This document shows positions 51,501-59,399 of a DNA stretch of 64,000 bases, one piece after another. The stretch is from NCBI GenBank assembly GCA_024699855.1, contig JAMPIQ010000001.1, positions 16,492,001-16,556,000 on the forward strand, read 5' to 3'. Made by a program: the position numbers and the translations under genes. The DNA comes from Aphelenchoides besseyi (Eukaryota; Nematoda; Chromadorea; Rhabditida; Aphelenchoididae). The notes beneath the pieces are model-generated. The model made no database searches, was not told where the DNA came from, and saw only the letters and a program-made list of their open reading frames with translations. Numbering within the stretch: the stretch's first letter is position 1; each line of letters begins with the position of its first letter.

Positions 51501-53813
51501 GGTTTTTTTCGTTGCACGCTAACCGAACGGTTTGTTTCAATGTTGCGGGCTGTGAAACCCGGTGGCTAATCACTTTCTTTTGCTATAACACTCTTTTCGC
51601 TTTCAACTAACCGCTTATGTATTATCTATTGCGCAATTTCCGTTATAGTTTTCGACATCTGGAAACAAGAAGCTCCGCTACCGGTGGACATCAAAAAGCA
51701 TTCGATTTATCACGACTACGATGTTCTCGAAGAGATTGGAATGTGAGTTAGAGGTTGAAAGAACAAATGGATGAAAAAAGTTTAGTGGGGCGTTTGGTGT
51801 TGTGCATCGTTGTGTGGAGAAACAAACGGGTCGAACGTTTGCGGCGAAGTTCGTTTCGACGAACAACGAGAAAGAGAAGAGTACGGTCAGAAAGGAGATT
51901 AACGTCATGTCCGAGCTGAGACATCCGATGTTGATCAATCTGCATGATGCGTATGAAGATGAGCACGATATGGTTATGGTTTATGAGTTGTGAGTCGAGT
52001 AGTGTATTCGGCAAGAAATTTTTCATTGCAGTTTGTCCGGAGGTGAACTGTTTGAAAGGGTTTCGGACGAGAAGAATCGAATGACTGAAACCGAAGCTGT
52101 TCGTTATATACGACAAGTGTGTGAAGCCCTCAAGCACATGCACGAGAAATCGTACGTTCATTTGGACTTGAAGCCCGAGAATATCATGTTCACGACACGA
52201 CAAAGCGAACAGTTGAAGTTAATCGATTTTGGTTTGGCTGCAAAGTTGGATCCCGACAATCCGGTTAAAGTCACTACTGGAACTGGTAAATAAGATTTTG
52301 TGAACGAAAGCAAGTGTTTCAGCCGAATTTGCGTCTCCTGAATTAGTTCGTGGTGATCCCGTGAGTTTCGCTACTGATATGTGGTCCGTTGGAGTGCTCA
52401 CTTACATTCTGCTCTCCGGTTTATCGCCCTTCTGTGGAGAGAATGATGATGAAACGTTGAATAACGTTCGAATGTGCGATTGGAATATGGACGATCCGCA
52501 GTTCGATTCGATTTCCGATTCCGCCAAAGATTTCATCCGAAAACTTTTGGTTGCAAACACAAACAGCCGATTGAGTGTTCACGAAGCGTTGGAGCATCAG
52601 TGGTTAAGAGGTCATCAGGGAAGAGACGAACAGATTCCGAGTTCTCGGTATCATCAAGTTCGAGATTCTGTTCGAGAACGATACGTGAGTTTTGATTGCT
52701 AATCGAAGAGACTGTTGATTTCTAGGATTCATGGCCCGATCCGAATCCACCGATTGGCCGTGTTGCCAATTTCTCGTCTTTGCGAACTCAACGACCGTCC
52801 GAATATTCGATCTTCGAAACACTTTTCGAAAGATCTTGTGCCGCTCCACGATTCGTTCTGAAACCCTTCAATACGACTTGTAATGCGGGAGATACGATCA
52901 CTTTCTACGCGCGAGTCATTTCCGATACGTTGGTTACGGTCACTTGGTGGCGAAAAGGTGAAGAATTGCAACAAGGAGTGAAGTTTATGAAACGATCGAA
53001 TGGAAATGAATACGCGTTGACGATTACAAGAGCAAAACCCGAAGATCAGGCTGATTATCTAATTCGAGCTAGAAACCAATATGGATCTGTTGAAGCAAGT
53101 GCTTATTTGACTGTTCAAAGTGAGTGATTAAAACGAAAGTTCGCACAAACGTGTTCTTTAGAATCTTTGGATTTCAAACCACAGGCTCTGGAAATGTTGC
53201 CACCACAGCGTCCAGCAGCCAAAATCCCGGAGGTCCAAGAGTTTCAAGAAAAACTCTCCGCTCCACATTTCTCGTTTCCACTTCGACCGCGTTTGATTCA
53301 AAAGAATCACGGCTGCAAGTTGATTTGTACGGTAGTTGCCAATCCACAGCCTCAAGTCGAATGGCTTAAAGATGGTGTTACGATCGATGGCGAACGTTGT
53401 CAAGTGAGTTGATGTTTTCTTGCAATTCAAAGACTATGTTGCAGATTTTGTACAAGAGCGGCGTCTGTACGTTGGAGTTGTTCAACGCGCGATTGGAAGA
53501 TGCCGGAGACTACATGTGTAAGGCGAAAAATCCGCTGGGTCAAAGTCAAAGTGTTTGTCGTCTGACAGTTCAGAAGCGTGGACCGCTGCCGATACTCGAG
53601 AATCCGCTCGCACATTCGCCATCGATGACACGAATACGACCATCGCCATCACGGACCGCTGTGTCGAGTGGCTTCGATTTGTTGCGATCGTCAACGGCCG
53701 TTGATCTACGACAATTCCACTCGTCCACTAGTTCCTCTTCGTCGAAATGGAAAATCTCAACTCAATTGACTCAGTCTCCATCGACGACGTCCGTTCGCTC
53801 ATCACGACACTGA
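4628..53813 (+). CDS. unc-22: Twitchin, giant Ig/FN3 muscle protein kinase
   Basis: Twitchin is a titin-family protein of the invertebrate muscle A-band. It binds thick filaments and regulates contraction and relaxation through its kinase. The start [20 protein letters not shown] nearly matches UNC-22. In order I read Ig1-2, a Ser/Arg/Pro linker, Ig3, a charged helical stretch, a low-complexity linker, Ig4-9, then the long super-repeat of Ig, FN3 and FN3 modules, the kinase, and two C-terminal Ig domains. My count is 27 Ig and 31 FN3. From family knowledge UNC-22 has 30 Ig and 31 FN3, so the three last Ig domains are missing here. Many introns are 40-60 bases, but several are 0.3-9 kb and hold antisense genes, repeats and retrotransposons. 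Splice-compatible exons continue throughout, with no frame break noticed in coding exons. A candidate poly(A) signal is at 54133-54138. I did not sum the full protein length; about 6,500 residues is expected. Confidence 0.97.
7256..7717 (+). other. unc-22: Probable alternative first exon of twitchin
   Basis: An open exon starts at ATG 7256 ([20 protein letters not shown]) and ends at a phase-0 donor at 7718, joining in frame to the exon that begins at 8540 ([20 protein letters not shown]). An in-frame TGA lies two codons before the ATG, and no phase-compatible acceptor is visible, so this looks like an internal start driven by a promoter within the 6548-7255 stretch. The encoded piece is basic, Ser/Thr/Ala-rich and disordered, ending with [20 protein letters not shown]. 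It could instead be a normal internal exon using an acceptor I did not recognise. Confidence 0.55.
8540..9600 (+). other. unc-22: Twitchin low-complexity linker exons
   Basis: Small exons encode [20 protein letters not shown], a Gly/Asp/Glu patch, a Pro/Thr-rich piece ([13 protein letters not shown]), a Lys-rich piece ([17 protein letters not shown]), [20 protein letters not shown] and a Gln/Ser-rich piece ([16 protein letters not shown]). This is a disordered spacer between the third and fourth Ig domains. The order of motifs fits the equivalent segment of UNC-22. Exact junctions are my reading of GT/AG sites. Confidence 0.75.
9700..11740 (+). other. unc-22: Twitchin Ig4-Ig9 block
   Basis: Six consecutive I-set Ig domains sit at about 9700-9990, 10190-10440, 10480-10850, 10850-11125, 11125-11395 and 11443-11740. 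Each shows the expected B-strand Cys or equivalent, a C-strand Trp (for example [10 protein letters not shown] and [10 protein letters not shown]) and a D-x-G-x-Y type motif before the F strand (for example [10 protein letters not shown]). This matches the Ig-only segment before the FN3 repeats in twitchin. Confidence 0.9.
12961..13148. repeat. Intronic repeat B, copy 1 (188 bases)
   Basis: This stretch of the 346-base intron after the Ig exon ending QNPSGKI is repeated at 36388-36575 with two mismatches that I can see (offset 23427, no gaps). Both host introns interrupt an Ig domain near its last strand. The plus strand has a short open frame starting [20 protein letters not shown], which here stops soon after the repeat ends. 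Confidence 0.9.
16584..18684 (-). CDS. Coiled-coil protein nested antisense in a twitchin intron
   Basis: The gene lies wholly inside the twitchin intron at 16483-19408. From ATG 18684 ([20 protein letters not shown]) I can join about ten exons in frame through short introns to [20 protein letters not shown] and SYSNPPPC with a TAA at 16584. The N-terminal 100 residues are Ser/Thr/Pro-rich. The rest is Glu/Lys/Gln/Leu-rich with heptad-like spacing (for example [20 protein letters not shown] and [20 protein letters not shown]), a long coiled coil of roughly 500 residues. I do not recognise the family; a centrosomal, cytoskeletal or nuclear structural protein is possible. Consistent splice phases and a clean stop argue for a live gene. 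Confidence 0.7.
19859..20599. repeat. Intronic repeat A, copy 1 left part (identical to 23962-24702)
   Basis: From the splice donor at 19859 to about 20599 this intron is identical, without gaps, to 23962-24702 (constant offset 4103). Identity begins at, or four bases before, the GT donor. The exon sequences just upstream differ at many positions. The twitchin frame stays open past the donor to a stop at 20047-20049. Confidence 0.93.
20163..22617 (-). CDS. MADF/SANT-like DNA-binding protein nested antisense in a twitchin intron
   Basis: The gene lies inside the twitchin intron at 19859-22905. ATG 22617 begins [20 protein letters not shown], then [20 protein letters not shown] joins by a short intron to [17 protein letters not shown]. 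That Trp/Arg pattern is typical of MADF or Myb/SANT-like domains, which bind DNA in transcription factors. Later exons include [20 protein letters not shown], a Lys/Glu-rich piece ([20 protein letters not shown]) and [20 protein letters not shown] near 20375-20316. Exon junctions in the middle are uncertain: near 21230 the frame seems to change without a clear intron, so it may be two genes or a decaying one. The 3' end is unclear. I do not recognise the full-length family. Truncated relatives sit in two other twitchin introns. Confidence 0.5.
23962..24702. repeat. Intronic repeat A, copy 2 left part (identical to 19859-20599)
   Basis: This is the second copy, starting at the donor of the intron after the exon ending EPFDRPSKC. 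It contains the same antisense frames (for example [20 protein letters not shown], about 24478-24419) and the same plus-strand read-through frame, ending at 24152. After 24702 it departs from copy 1 and continues as sequence shared with copy 3. Confidence 0.93.
24300..25003. repeat. Intronic repeat A, segment shared by copies 2 and 3
   Basis: This 704-base stretch is identical and ungapped with 34867-35570 (offset 10567). It includes a fused antisense frame in which a MADF/SANT-like piece ([15 protein letters not shown]) runs directly into the [15 protein letters not shown] exon, skipping the 1.7 kb present in copy 1. This is therefore an internally deleted derivative of the nested gene. Confidence 0.92.
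25040..25049. repeat. Left target-site duplication of RTE insertion
   Basis: The ten bases TCCGTTCGTG here recur at 32913-32922. The homologous empty site in copy 1 (about 22837-22846) has this sequence once, followed directly by TTGTTTACA, which proves the insertion. Confidence 0.9.
25128..27396 (-). pseudogene. RTE reverse transcriptase part, frameshifted
   Basis: After the end of the endonuclease ([12 protein letters not shown]) the frame continues to the reverse transcriptase: [17 protein letters not shown], then [26 protein letters not shown] and the catalytic box [10 protein letters not shown], ending with [10 protein letters not shown]. The spacing is that of the RTE clade. The frame changes at a run of six T (26265-26270 on the plus strand, between EQAGF and [10 protein letters not shown]). 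This is either a real mutation or a base-count error in the run. Confidence 0.85.
27392..27396. repeat. Left 5-base target duplication of the LTR element
   Basis: CTCTC immediately before the left LTR is repeated at 32098-32102 immediately after the right LTR, as expected for a Ty3/Gypsy-type integrase. Confidence 0.85.
27397..27538 (-). repeat. 3' LTR (142 bases)
   Basis: Identical to 31956-32097. On the plus strand it starts TGTTCTG and ends GGGACA. It includes an inverted repeat GAACGCC-GCCTT-GGCGTTC near its plus-strand right end, which could fold into a hairpin in the RNA. It is very short for an LTR. Confidence 0.95.
27539..27550 (-). promoter_or_regulatory. Candidate polypurine tract
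   Basis: On the minus strand the bases just before the 3' LTR read CCCGGGAGGATT. The GGGAGGA purine run abuts the LTR where plus-strand DNA synthesis would be primed. It is short, so confidence is moderate. Confidence 0.55.
27784..31941 (-). pseudogene. gag-pol of the Ty3/Gypsy-type element, frameshifted
   Basis: Gag begins at [13 protein letters not shown] (an ATG just inside the primer-binding site) or at an in-frame ATG at 32046 inside the LTR. Two CCHC zinc knuckles follow (CQGCGSCKH...C and CHGCGIKGH...C), then a protease with DTA in [13 protein letters not shown], and a reverse transcriptase with the catalytic YLDD. RNase H ([12 protein letters not shown]) and integrase follow, with an HHCC finger ([17 protein letters not shown]) and DDE residues ([20 protein letters not shown]). 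The frame changes in a run of four C on the coding strand at 29240-29243, between reverse transcriptase and RNase H, and again at about 28755-28790 before integrase. The stop is at 27784. Confidence 0.9.
31936..31953 (-). promoter_or_regulatory. Candidate tRNA primer-binding site
   Basis: Two bases after the 5' LTR the minus strand reads TGGCGCAGTCAGATGGAG. It begins TGG, complementary to a tRNA CCA end. The ATG of a possible gag start lies within it. I cannot assign the tRNA. Confidence 0.6.
31956..32097 (-). repeat. 5' LTR (142 bases)
   Basis: Identical to the 3' LTR at 27397-27538. On the coding strand the LTR contains an ATG at 32046 opening a hydrophobic frame ([20 protein letters not shown]) that runs without a stop into gag. 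Confidence 0.95.
32103..32715 (-). pseudogene. RTE endonuclease part
   Basis: The frame reads [15 protein letters not shown], then [35 protein letters not shown] and [11 protein letters not shown], the usual motif series of the APE-like endonuclease of non-LTR elements. The remaining motif SDHRPV lies beyond the inserted LTR element at about 27180-27200. The coding sequence is cut at 32097/32098 by the LTR insertion, so it can no longer be made as one protein. Confidence 0.85.
32913..32922. repeat. Right target-site duplication of RTE insertion
   Basis: TCCGTTCGTG matches 25040-25049. It is followed by TTGTTTACA, as in the empty homologous site of copy 1. The host intron then continues to the acceptor near 33080. 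Confidence 0.9.
33584..34069. other. unc-22: Twitchin intron without recognisable content
   Basis: About 490 bases between the exon ending RAVRSDTG and the exon [14 protein letters not shown]. It contains a G-rich run near 33750 and no gene, repeat or mobile element that I can identify. Confidence 0.6.
34867..35570. repeat. Intronic repeat A, copy 3 (identical to 24300-25003)
   Basis: This lies in the third intron at the same FN3-FN3 boundary (after the exon ending DPFDKAERC and before [16 protein letters not shown]). Its left end starts at an antisense splice-donor-like junction: the minus strand reads GAAAG-TAAGTT here, while copies 1 and 2 continue differently. It holds the fused, internally deleted antisense frame. 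The rest of the intron is diverged from copies 1 and 2. Confidence 0.92.
36388..36575. repeat. Intronic repeat B, copy 2 (188 bases)
   Basis: This matches 12961-13148 with two differences. Here the plus-strand frame starting [20 protein letters not shown] (36447) continues beyond the repeat for 85 codons to a stop at 36704, so this copy may be closer to the source. I do not recognise the encoded peptide. Confidence 0.9.
37839..38696 (-). CDS. Candidate antisense gene in the 36266-38750 twitchin intron
   Basis: The minus strand shows pieces with coding character: a basic stretch ([50 protein letters not shown]), a [14 protein letters not shown] piece with a GTGAGT donor, and an acidic C-terminus ([18 protein letters not shown] ending [10 protein letters not shown], stop at 37839). 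The frames do not all join through clear introns. It could be a live gene with exons I mis-set, or a decaying copy. I do not recognise the family. Confidence 0.35.
41656..42003. other. unc-22: Twitchin intron with weak similarity to other Ig-end introns
   Basis: This intron occupies the same Ig-end position as the introns holding repeat B. Its left part (around 41690-41725, CTCAAGTCTTAAATAAG then CAAAACCGAA) resembles 12920-12945. No complete gene is visible. Confidence 0.45.
46535..50507 (+). other. unc-22: Twitchin pre-kinase region: two Ig domains, FN3-31 and linker
   Basis: Ig24 covers about 46560-46845. Ig25 begins near 46850 and is split by the 47015-49924 intron, resuming at 49925 ([19 protein letters not shown]). 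FN3-31 runs about 50040-50360 ([20 protein letters not shown]), then a linker leads to the kinase. The 2.9-kb intron contains a whole antisense ion-channel gene. A second intron, 50508-51648, is 1.1 kb and I found nothing recognisable in it. Confidence 0.9.
47049..49701 (-). CDS. Cyclic-nucleotide-gated cation channel, CNGA type, nested antisense
   Basis: This is a plasma-membrane cation channel opened by cGMP or cAMP, typical of sensory transduction (TAX-4 family in C. elegans). From ATG 49701 ([13 protein letters not shown]) a cytosolic N-terminus leads to S1 ([18 protein letters not shown]), S2 ([20 protein letters not shown]), an S4-like segment ([20 protein letters not shown]) and S5 ([20 protein letters not shown]). 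The pore reads [16 protein letters not shown], with the pore Glu of A-type subunits, and S6 reads [11 protein letters not shown]. The nucleotide-binding domain has FGELSIL and NRRSASIR, the phosphate-binding residues. A C-terminal leucine-zipper region ([18 protein letters not shown]) also marks A-type subunits. It fills the twitchin intron 47015-49924. Intron 1 is 37 bases. The AATAAA signal (47026-47031, minus strand) is 18 bases past the stop. A close family match is tax-4, but I do not assign orthology. Confidence 0.92.
50508..51648. other. unc-22: Twitchin intron before the kinase, no gene seen
   Basis: A 1.14-kb intron between the pre-kinase linker and the kinase exon. Open frames here are short and mutually overlapping. 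I see no domain, RNA gene or repeat. It could hold regulatory sequence. Confidence 0.5.
51649..52690 (+). other. unc-22: Twitchin Ser/Thr protein kinase domain
   Basis: The domain begins near [20 protein letters not shown]. The glycine-rich loop reads EEIGIGAFGVVH across an intron, and the ATP-anchoring lysine lies in FAAKFV. The catalytic loop is [11 protein letters not shown], with Leu in place of the usual Arg of HRD, as in UNC-22. The metal-binding motif is DFGLAAK and the activation-segment end reads AEFASPEL. The subdomain IX motif is [19 protein letters not shown]. After IPSSRY the sequence runs into the autoinhibitory tail ([20 protein letters not shown]). All catalytic residues are present, so this kinase should be active and myosin-light-chain-kinase-like, regulated by its C-terminal tail. 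Confidence 0.96.
52725..53813 (+). other. unc-22: Twitchin C-terminus: autoinhibitory tail and two Ig domains
   Basis: After the kinase tail, Ig26 covers about 52845-53118 ([20 protein letters not shown]) and Ig27 about 53250-53575 ([20 protein letters not shown]). A Ser/Arg/Pro-rich tail follows and ends [12 protein letters not shown] before a TGA at 53811-53813. UNC-22 continues past the equivalent linker with three more Ig domains. I find no Ig-like frame in the following plus strand, so the protein appears to end early. Confidence 0.85.
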
Positions 53814-54857
53814 GTTGTCGTTCCATTTGTTCGGGTTTACATTGTCGTCACGTGTCTGAAGCGCTCACTCCAAAACGCCGGTCGATCGATTTGCGAGAAT
53901 CTTCTTTCAAATGTCCAAACTTCTTGCAACGGAAAGATATGCAACACGCAGTTTCCTATCCTCTATTATTTCCCTTGTAGCTCAGTTTAGTTGTCTAAAA
54001 GATTTGCAGAAACAACCTTCTCGTAAACCCTTTCCTTCCTCAATTGAAACCGCCATTCTATTGGAAGTTAAATGGTTTTTGTGGTCAAAGCGATTCCTGT
54101 AATTCCATCAATGTTTTTTAGTTGTTGTGCAAAATAAACTTCTTTTTGATGTCAATTAGAAGAATACAACTAAGAAAATCAAACAATTTTGTTTTCTTTA
54201 CGGAAACTTTTACCAATGATCTGCTTATCAGCACACTTTTTAGAACCCTAATAAATACGTCCCGATGATAAGATCATGTTAAGCAATGGGGGATGTCTGA
54301 ACTTGTCGTATGAGTTGTCCTATTTTCTTTCCGTCTGATTCAACAACTACTTACCACCTCCCAGACTCTATTGGCAAATAGCCGAAGCCTACGTGGAAAC
54401 GCGGCGTATAGTCTTCGAAAATAGCGTTAATCTTAAAATTAGGATTATTGAAAGTTTAAATGATTGTAGTGATGTTTAGAGCTAACCGAGAGATTGTGTG
54501 CTTCTGAGTTCTGTGTGTTTTTCGGATTTCTCCACGGATGTTTCCATCAAAGAAGTTCGAAACTGTTTTTCTAGAAACAAGCGTCGAAAAAGAACGAGTT
54601 TGCGCAAAGCGAATCAGCGTGTATTTGTCACACTTTAACCTCTCATTTGGGTTAGCAGGCCTGTTAGACAGCGCCTACCTTTTTCGAATGCAGCTGATAG
54701 TCGACGTAACGGAAAACTGATTCGTTTATTTGGCCGTTTGTACAATCTGAAATAAAAATTCAGAACGCAAAAAATCTTTTGACAAGCGTGCCAAGTTACT
54801 ACAAGTGATAATCATCAATTATCAGTCAAATCTCAAGCTTAGTGACCTTCTTTAATC
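53814..54857. other. Region downstream of twitchin
   Basis: This is the twitchin 3' untranslated region with AATAAA at 54133-54138, then sequence without recognisable genes. I looked here for the three C-terminal Ig domains expected from UNC-22 and found none. Confidence 0.55.
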
Positions 54858-55045
54858 GTGTACAACCCTCTTTTCACCAGCTCCAAAAGATTGTTCGTGT
54901 TCTTGCGCTTCGAGGTTCTTGGCGGAATTGTCATGCTTCGACTTTGCTGCCTTCATCTTCTTCAAAGCATTGGCTGAGTTCTTCTGGTGGGCGTCGCGAC
55001 GAATTTGATGCAAAGTGAGACGTCCCGGCAAACTTTTGCGACGTG
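54858..55045 (-). pseudogene. Possible C-terminal gene fragment
   Basis: A minus-strand frame reads RRKSLPGRLTLHQIRRDAHQ, then KNSANALKKMKAAKSKHDNS, and ends FGAGEKRVVHD with a stop. Its composition is protein-like (basic, then acidic), but no upstream exon is visible because an RTE fragment on the other strand begins here. I do not recognise it. It may be a chance frame. Confidence 0.25.
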
Positions 55046-55205
55046 CAATATCAAGGGGACCCGGGGACGACTGGCAGATCGATGGCGAAAGAATCTAGAC
55101 CGCACGATTGTACGCGGATGGCAGAAATTGGCCTATAACCGAACGGAATGGAAACATCGCGTCGAAGTATTCGCAGCAAACCACCGACAAACATTTAACT
55201 ACTAA
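55046..55205 (+). mobile_element. 3' fragment of an RTE-type retrotransposon
   Basis: The plus-strand frame GRLADRWRKNLDRTIVRGWQ followed by NRTEWKHRVEVFAANH matches the extreme C-terminus of the RTE protein at 25128-25330 ([10 protein letters not shown] and [12 protein letters not shown]). Only the tail is present, the typical outcome of 5' truncation during insertion. It diverges clearly from the other copy, so it is older or from a different subfamily. Confidence 0.75.
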
Positions 55206-57578
55206 TTGTTGTTGTTTGTTTGAATCGAATAAAATCTTTGTCATCTTCGTACCAACTAGTCTTTGCAGAGTTCAAAAACAAAGCAGATTGACATCAAAAT
55301 AATCGTTATTCCATTCCCGCTCACGTCCTCGATTACTCGCATAAAACTGAAGAGTAACCTGAGGATTTGACCGGAAGTGTCAAACGATCCGAGTATTTAT
55401 ACTAGGAATCTGCTCTTCGATTTTTCCGTTTGGTCATCCCACGTACTAATACATATACTAGTTCAAACGTGAACAGTATATGGTATTAGCGCGTTGATCG
55501 ACCAGCGAAGAGAAGAGCAGAGGAATGAGACGATGGAGTGACTGTTTGGACTCATTCCAGGGTTTATATGCTACTCGAATGAGACCATGGAAGCTGCAAA
55601 AGGCGTTACCCGCAGTCAAATATGCAGTCGCTACCAGTGATAGGAACTGAGAAGGCGGTTGACATCTCTCGGTAGACAAAAGAGAACAAATTCATTAATT
55701 GATCGGCTATCCAATCAGATTGTTTTCTTACTGCCAGACTTTTCCCGAGGTGATTCTGAATTTGAACGAGATTGGCGGCGTCCTTTAGAATGCAATCACA
55801 TCTACCAAGACGTCAACAACCACTGAGCTGTTAGCCTCAGGTTCATATTCTTACATGAAATGGGACAGTAGATTGTTGGCCAATTCGAATTTTATTGGAA
55901 AAATTTTCAGTTTATTCGAGTTTCTGTAGTTATTTTGGACTCTGGTTATCGATCACATCTTCCACGCCACCTTCACCTATTTCGTTGTTCTCGTACAACG
56001 CAAAGTGGTAGTGGAGGTTGATTGATCGGCAGACTTTAAGTTCGATTTCCGAAACCAATGTGTCCATAAACTCCTAATTTACACCAATTGATTCTTTCAG
56101 TATGTTTAGTTATTTGTATAAAATATAAGCAATAATATCAATTGTTATGGACAAAACAAAGTTTTCAAATTTAAACGATTTCTGCGTATGTTTAAAATTG
56201 TAGTTCTGTTCCCGATCAACTTCAGCTCTCCAAATTTATAGAATTATAATTTTCTCTGCTCCTTAACTGATATGCCAAATTAGAGCTTACCATCATCAAA
56301 GGGAAGAGCTGCACAAACTTTTGCAATTTTGGACGATTTTTGGTAAATTCTTTGGCTTTGAAGTGCTCTCATTCCTCTCTCAGTTACCCGATGGCTAAGT
56401 GTTTAGGCTCGTTGAATAGTCAGTCTTTTGGACTTTTCATTTACTTTATTACAAGAAATGGTTGTTGCCAGAATCTACGAGATACATCGACTGGCGTGAT
56501 GGACGCGTCATACAAGGGAATGGAGGGTGTTTTAGCTCATTGGCTAATTGGATTCCGCTGACATTCACAGCACTTGAAGTTCATTAGTAGTATTTGTTGT
56601 TCTGTTAATTACAAGCTTCTACTGGCACTGATTCTCGAGTGACAGTCATCGGAAGTTAATTCTCGAATGTTGGTGACTGATAGTCGGCATTCTTTTGTTC
56701 TTAAAAGAATTGATTATCGTTGCTAATTGTAAATCATTTTACTCAGTATAAATCTATTGAATTAGAAAGCTGCTTAGAGTCGAGCCTTTCAGTGTCCGTG
56801 AGTTTGAATGAGATTACAGCAAAAAAGAGGTGCTCACCGACTGTTAACAGAATAGTTTCAGATTGTGACAGGTGTTTCACTTCGTTGGTCGTACTTGAAC
56901 GTATGTCAATTTGCCAATCTTAATAGGCCAAAATCGTCTGAAAATAACGTTAAGAACAAAATGGGCTACAAATTTAGATGTCAAAGAAGTTCATTCCGTA
57001 GCCGAATTCAATCTATTGATTGCTTGAAATCAAGCCTTTCCACGTTAAATTCAGGTTGACCAATCACTATTCCGAGTTGTAGGAGTGTGAATAGTAGTCA
57101 AATGAAAATAACAACAATCACTGATACCATCTTTACCATCGAGAAGAAGATTAATCGAACAGAAATCATGGACGAACTATACTTTAGCTGCACCTCGCCA
57201 AATGACTCATATTGCATGTCAATCGACTCCACTTGTCGAGTACATCAATAATTATTGAAACACTATAGTGTGGAAATCACTGTATCAAGATACGATACGA
57301 CAAACGATCAGTCGCAACGCGCGCACTTCTGTTCTACAACACGTCTCGAAACTCCAGCTTAAATTCGTGCACTTTCCTTGTTAACCACTTGGTTGTTTTT
57401 CTTTCAAATGTTTGTTTAACTCAAAACCAATCTTCCGCATTTGATGAGTTGCCAAAACGTGAGTAACAAAGTTTCTACGTTTATTCACGATTGCGTGTAC
57501 CTTAAGCGGTTACAAATGAAAAACAAAGGAACGTGGAAAAAAAAGCGAAATAGAGTCGAACGTGAATATCGTTTCAAA
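55206..57578. other. Gene-poor region
   Basis: About 2.4 kb with only short, overlapping frames. Its right end is the 3' flank of the polyubiquitin gene, with an AATAAA signal on the minus strand at 57480-57485, 94 bases past the stop. No tRNA, repeat or mobile element recognised. Confidence 0.5.
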
Positions 57579-58531
<953 letters not shown>

Positions 58532-59399
58532 GGTTGACGCGAGCGAGCAGAGAGCTTTGTTTGATTGAGTTAACTGAAAAAAAAAGATGCTAATCAAAAC
58601 GAAAAAAAGTCGAGAAAGTTCGTGAGAATTGTGAAATTTCTTGTGAAACACGTGTTATCGATTGAAAGCCAGTTTCGAAAACTTTTAAAGTTTCGAACGT
58701 GTAAACCAGACGGTAAACATTTGAATCAATCAACATCATTTCGAATGGTATCTGAATATCAAAAGACGGAGAACTTCAACTTCCAACAACCACATGATAA
58801 AACTGACGCTCTCAACCACCGACCAACACCACCCCAAAAAGCGTACTGACGCTGGGGCGCAAAGAGCAAGTGAACGAAAGCAGGACAACGGGCGAAGCGT
58901 ACGCACACTAATGTCAACCGCTGAGTTTGCTCGTATTGGGCGGAGAGTATTATTGAGAAATACGGATCATTGGGTTCAAAGCGATTATTGACCATAAGTT
59001 CAGAGTGCAATCTTCGTTGTGCACCTAATAATCAAAAACCGGACAAATGAATGCCCACCAAATTGATCGTTTTAAATTCTGTTGGTCGAAAGTTGTTTAT
59101 TTCGTATCGTACGAATTTCGCGTATATGAGATTCTAAGTGAACAACTTAAGAGCACATTTAAACAAATAACAATATGAAGGCAAATGAACAGTAAAGGCT
59201 GTGCGGTTATGACGGAACGTAGAACGCTGGAGATTACGGGAAATGGGCTTTGAGTTCATAAAATGTTAAGAGAACAATATGATTGGAGTTGTCAGAATGT
59301 AAACAGAGATTTAACAAAAATGCTGTTTAAAGGACATGAAGTTGATTGCTTGTATCATTTAGATTGGTCGCTAAACAGATCAATCAATTAAGATCTTGA
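58532..59399. other. Region between polyubiquitin and zinc-finger gene
   Basis: This holds the polyubiquitin leader and promoter and the 3' side of the zinc-finger gene. A minus-strand AATAAA at 59096-59101 could end the zinc-finger transcript. No clear heat-shock element or RNA gene was seen. Confidence 0.5.
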
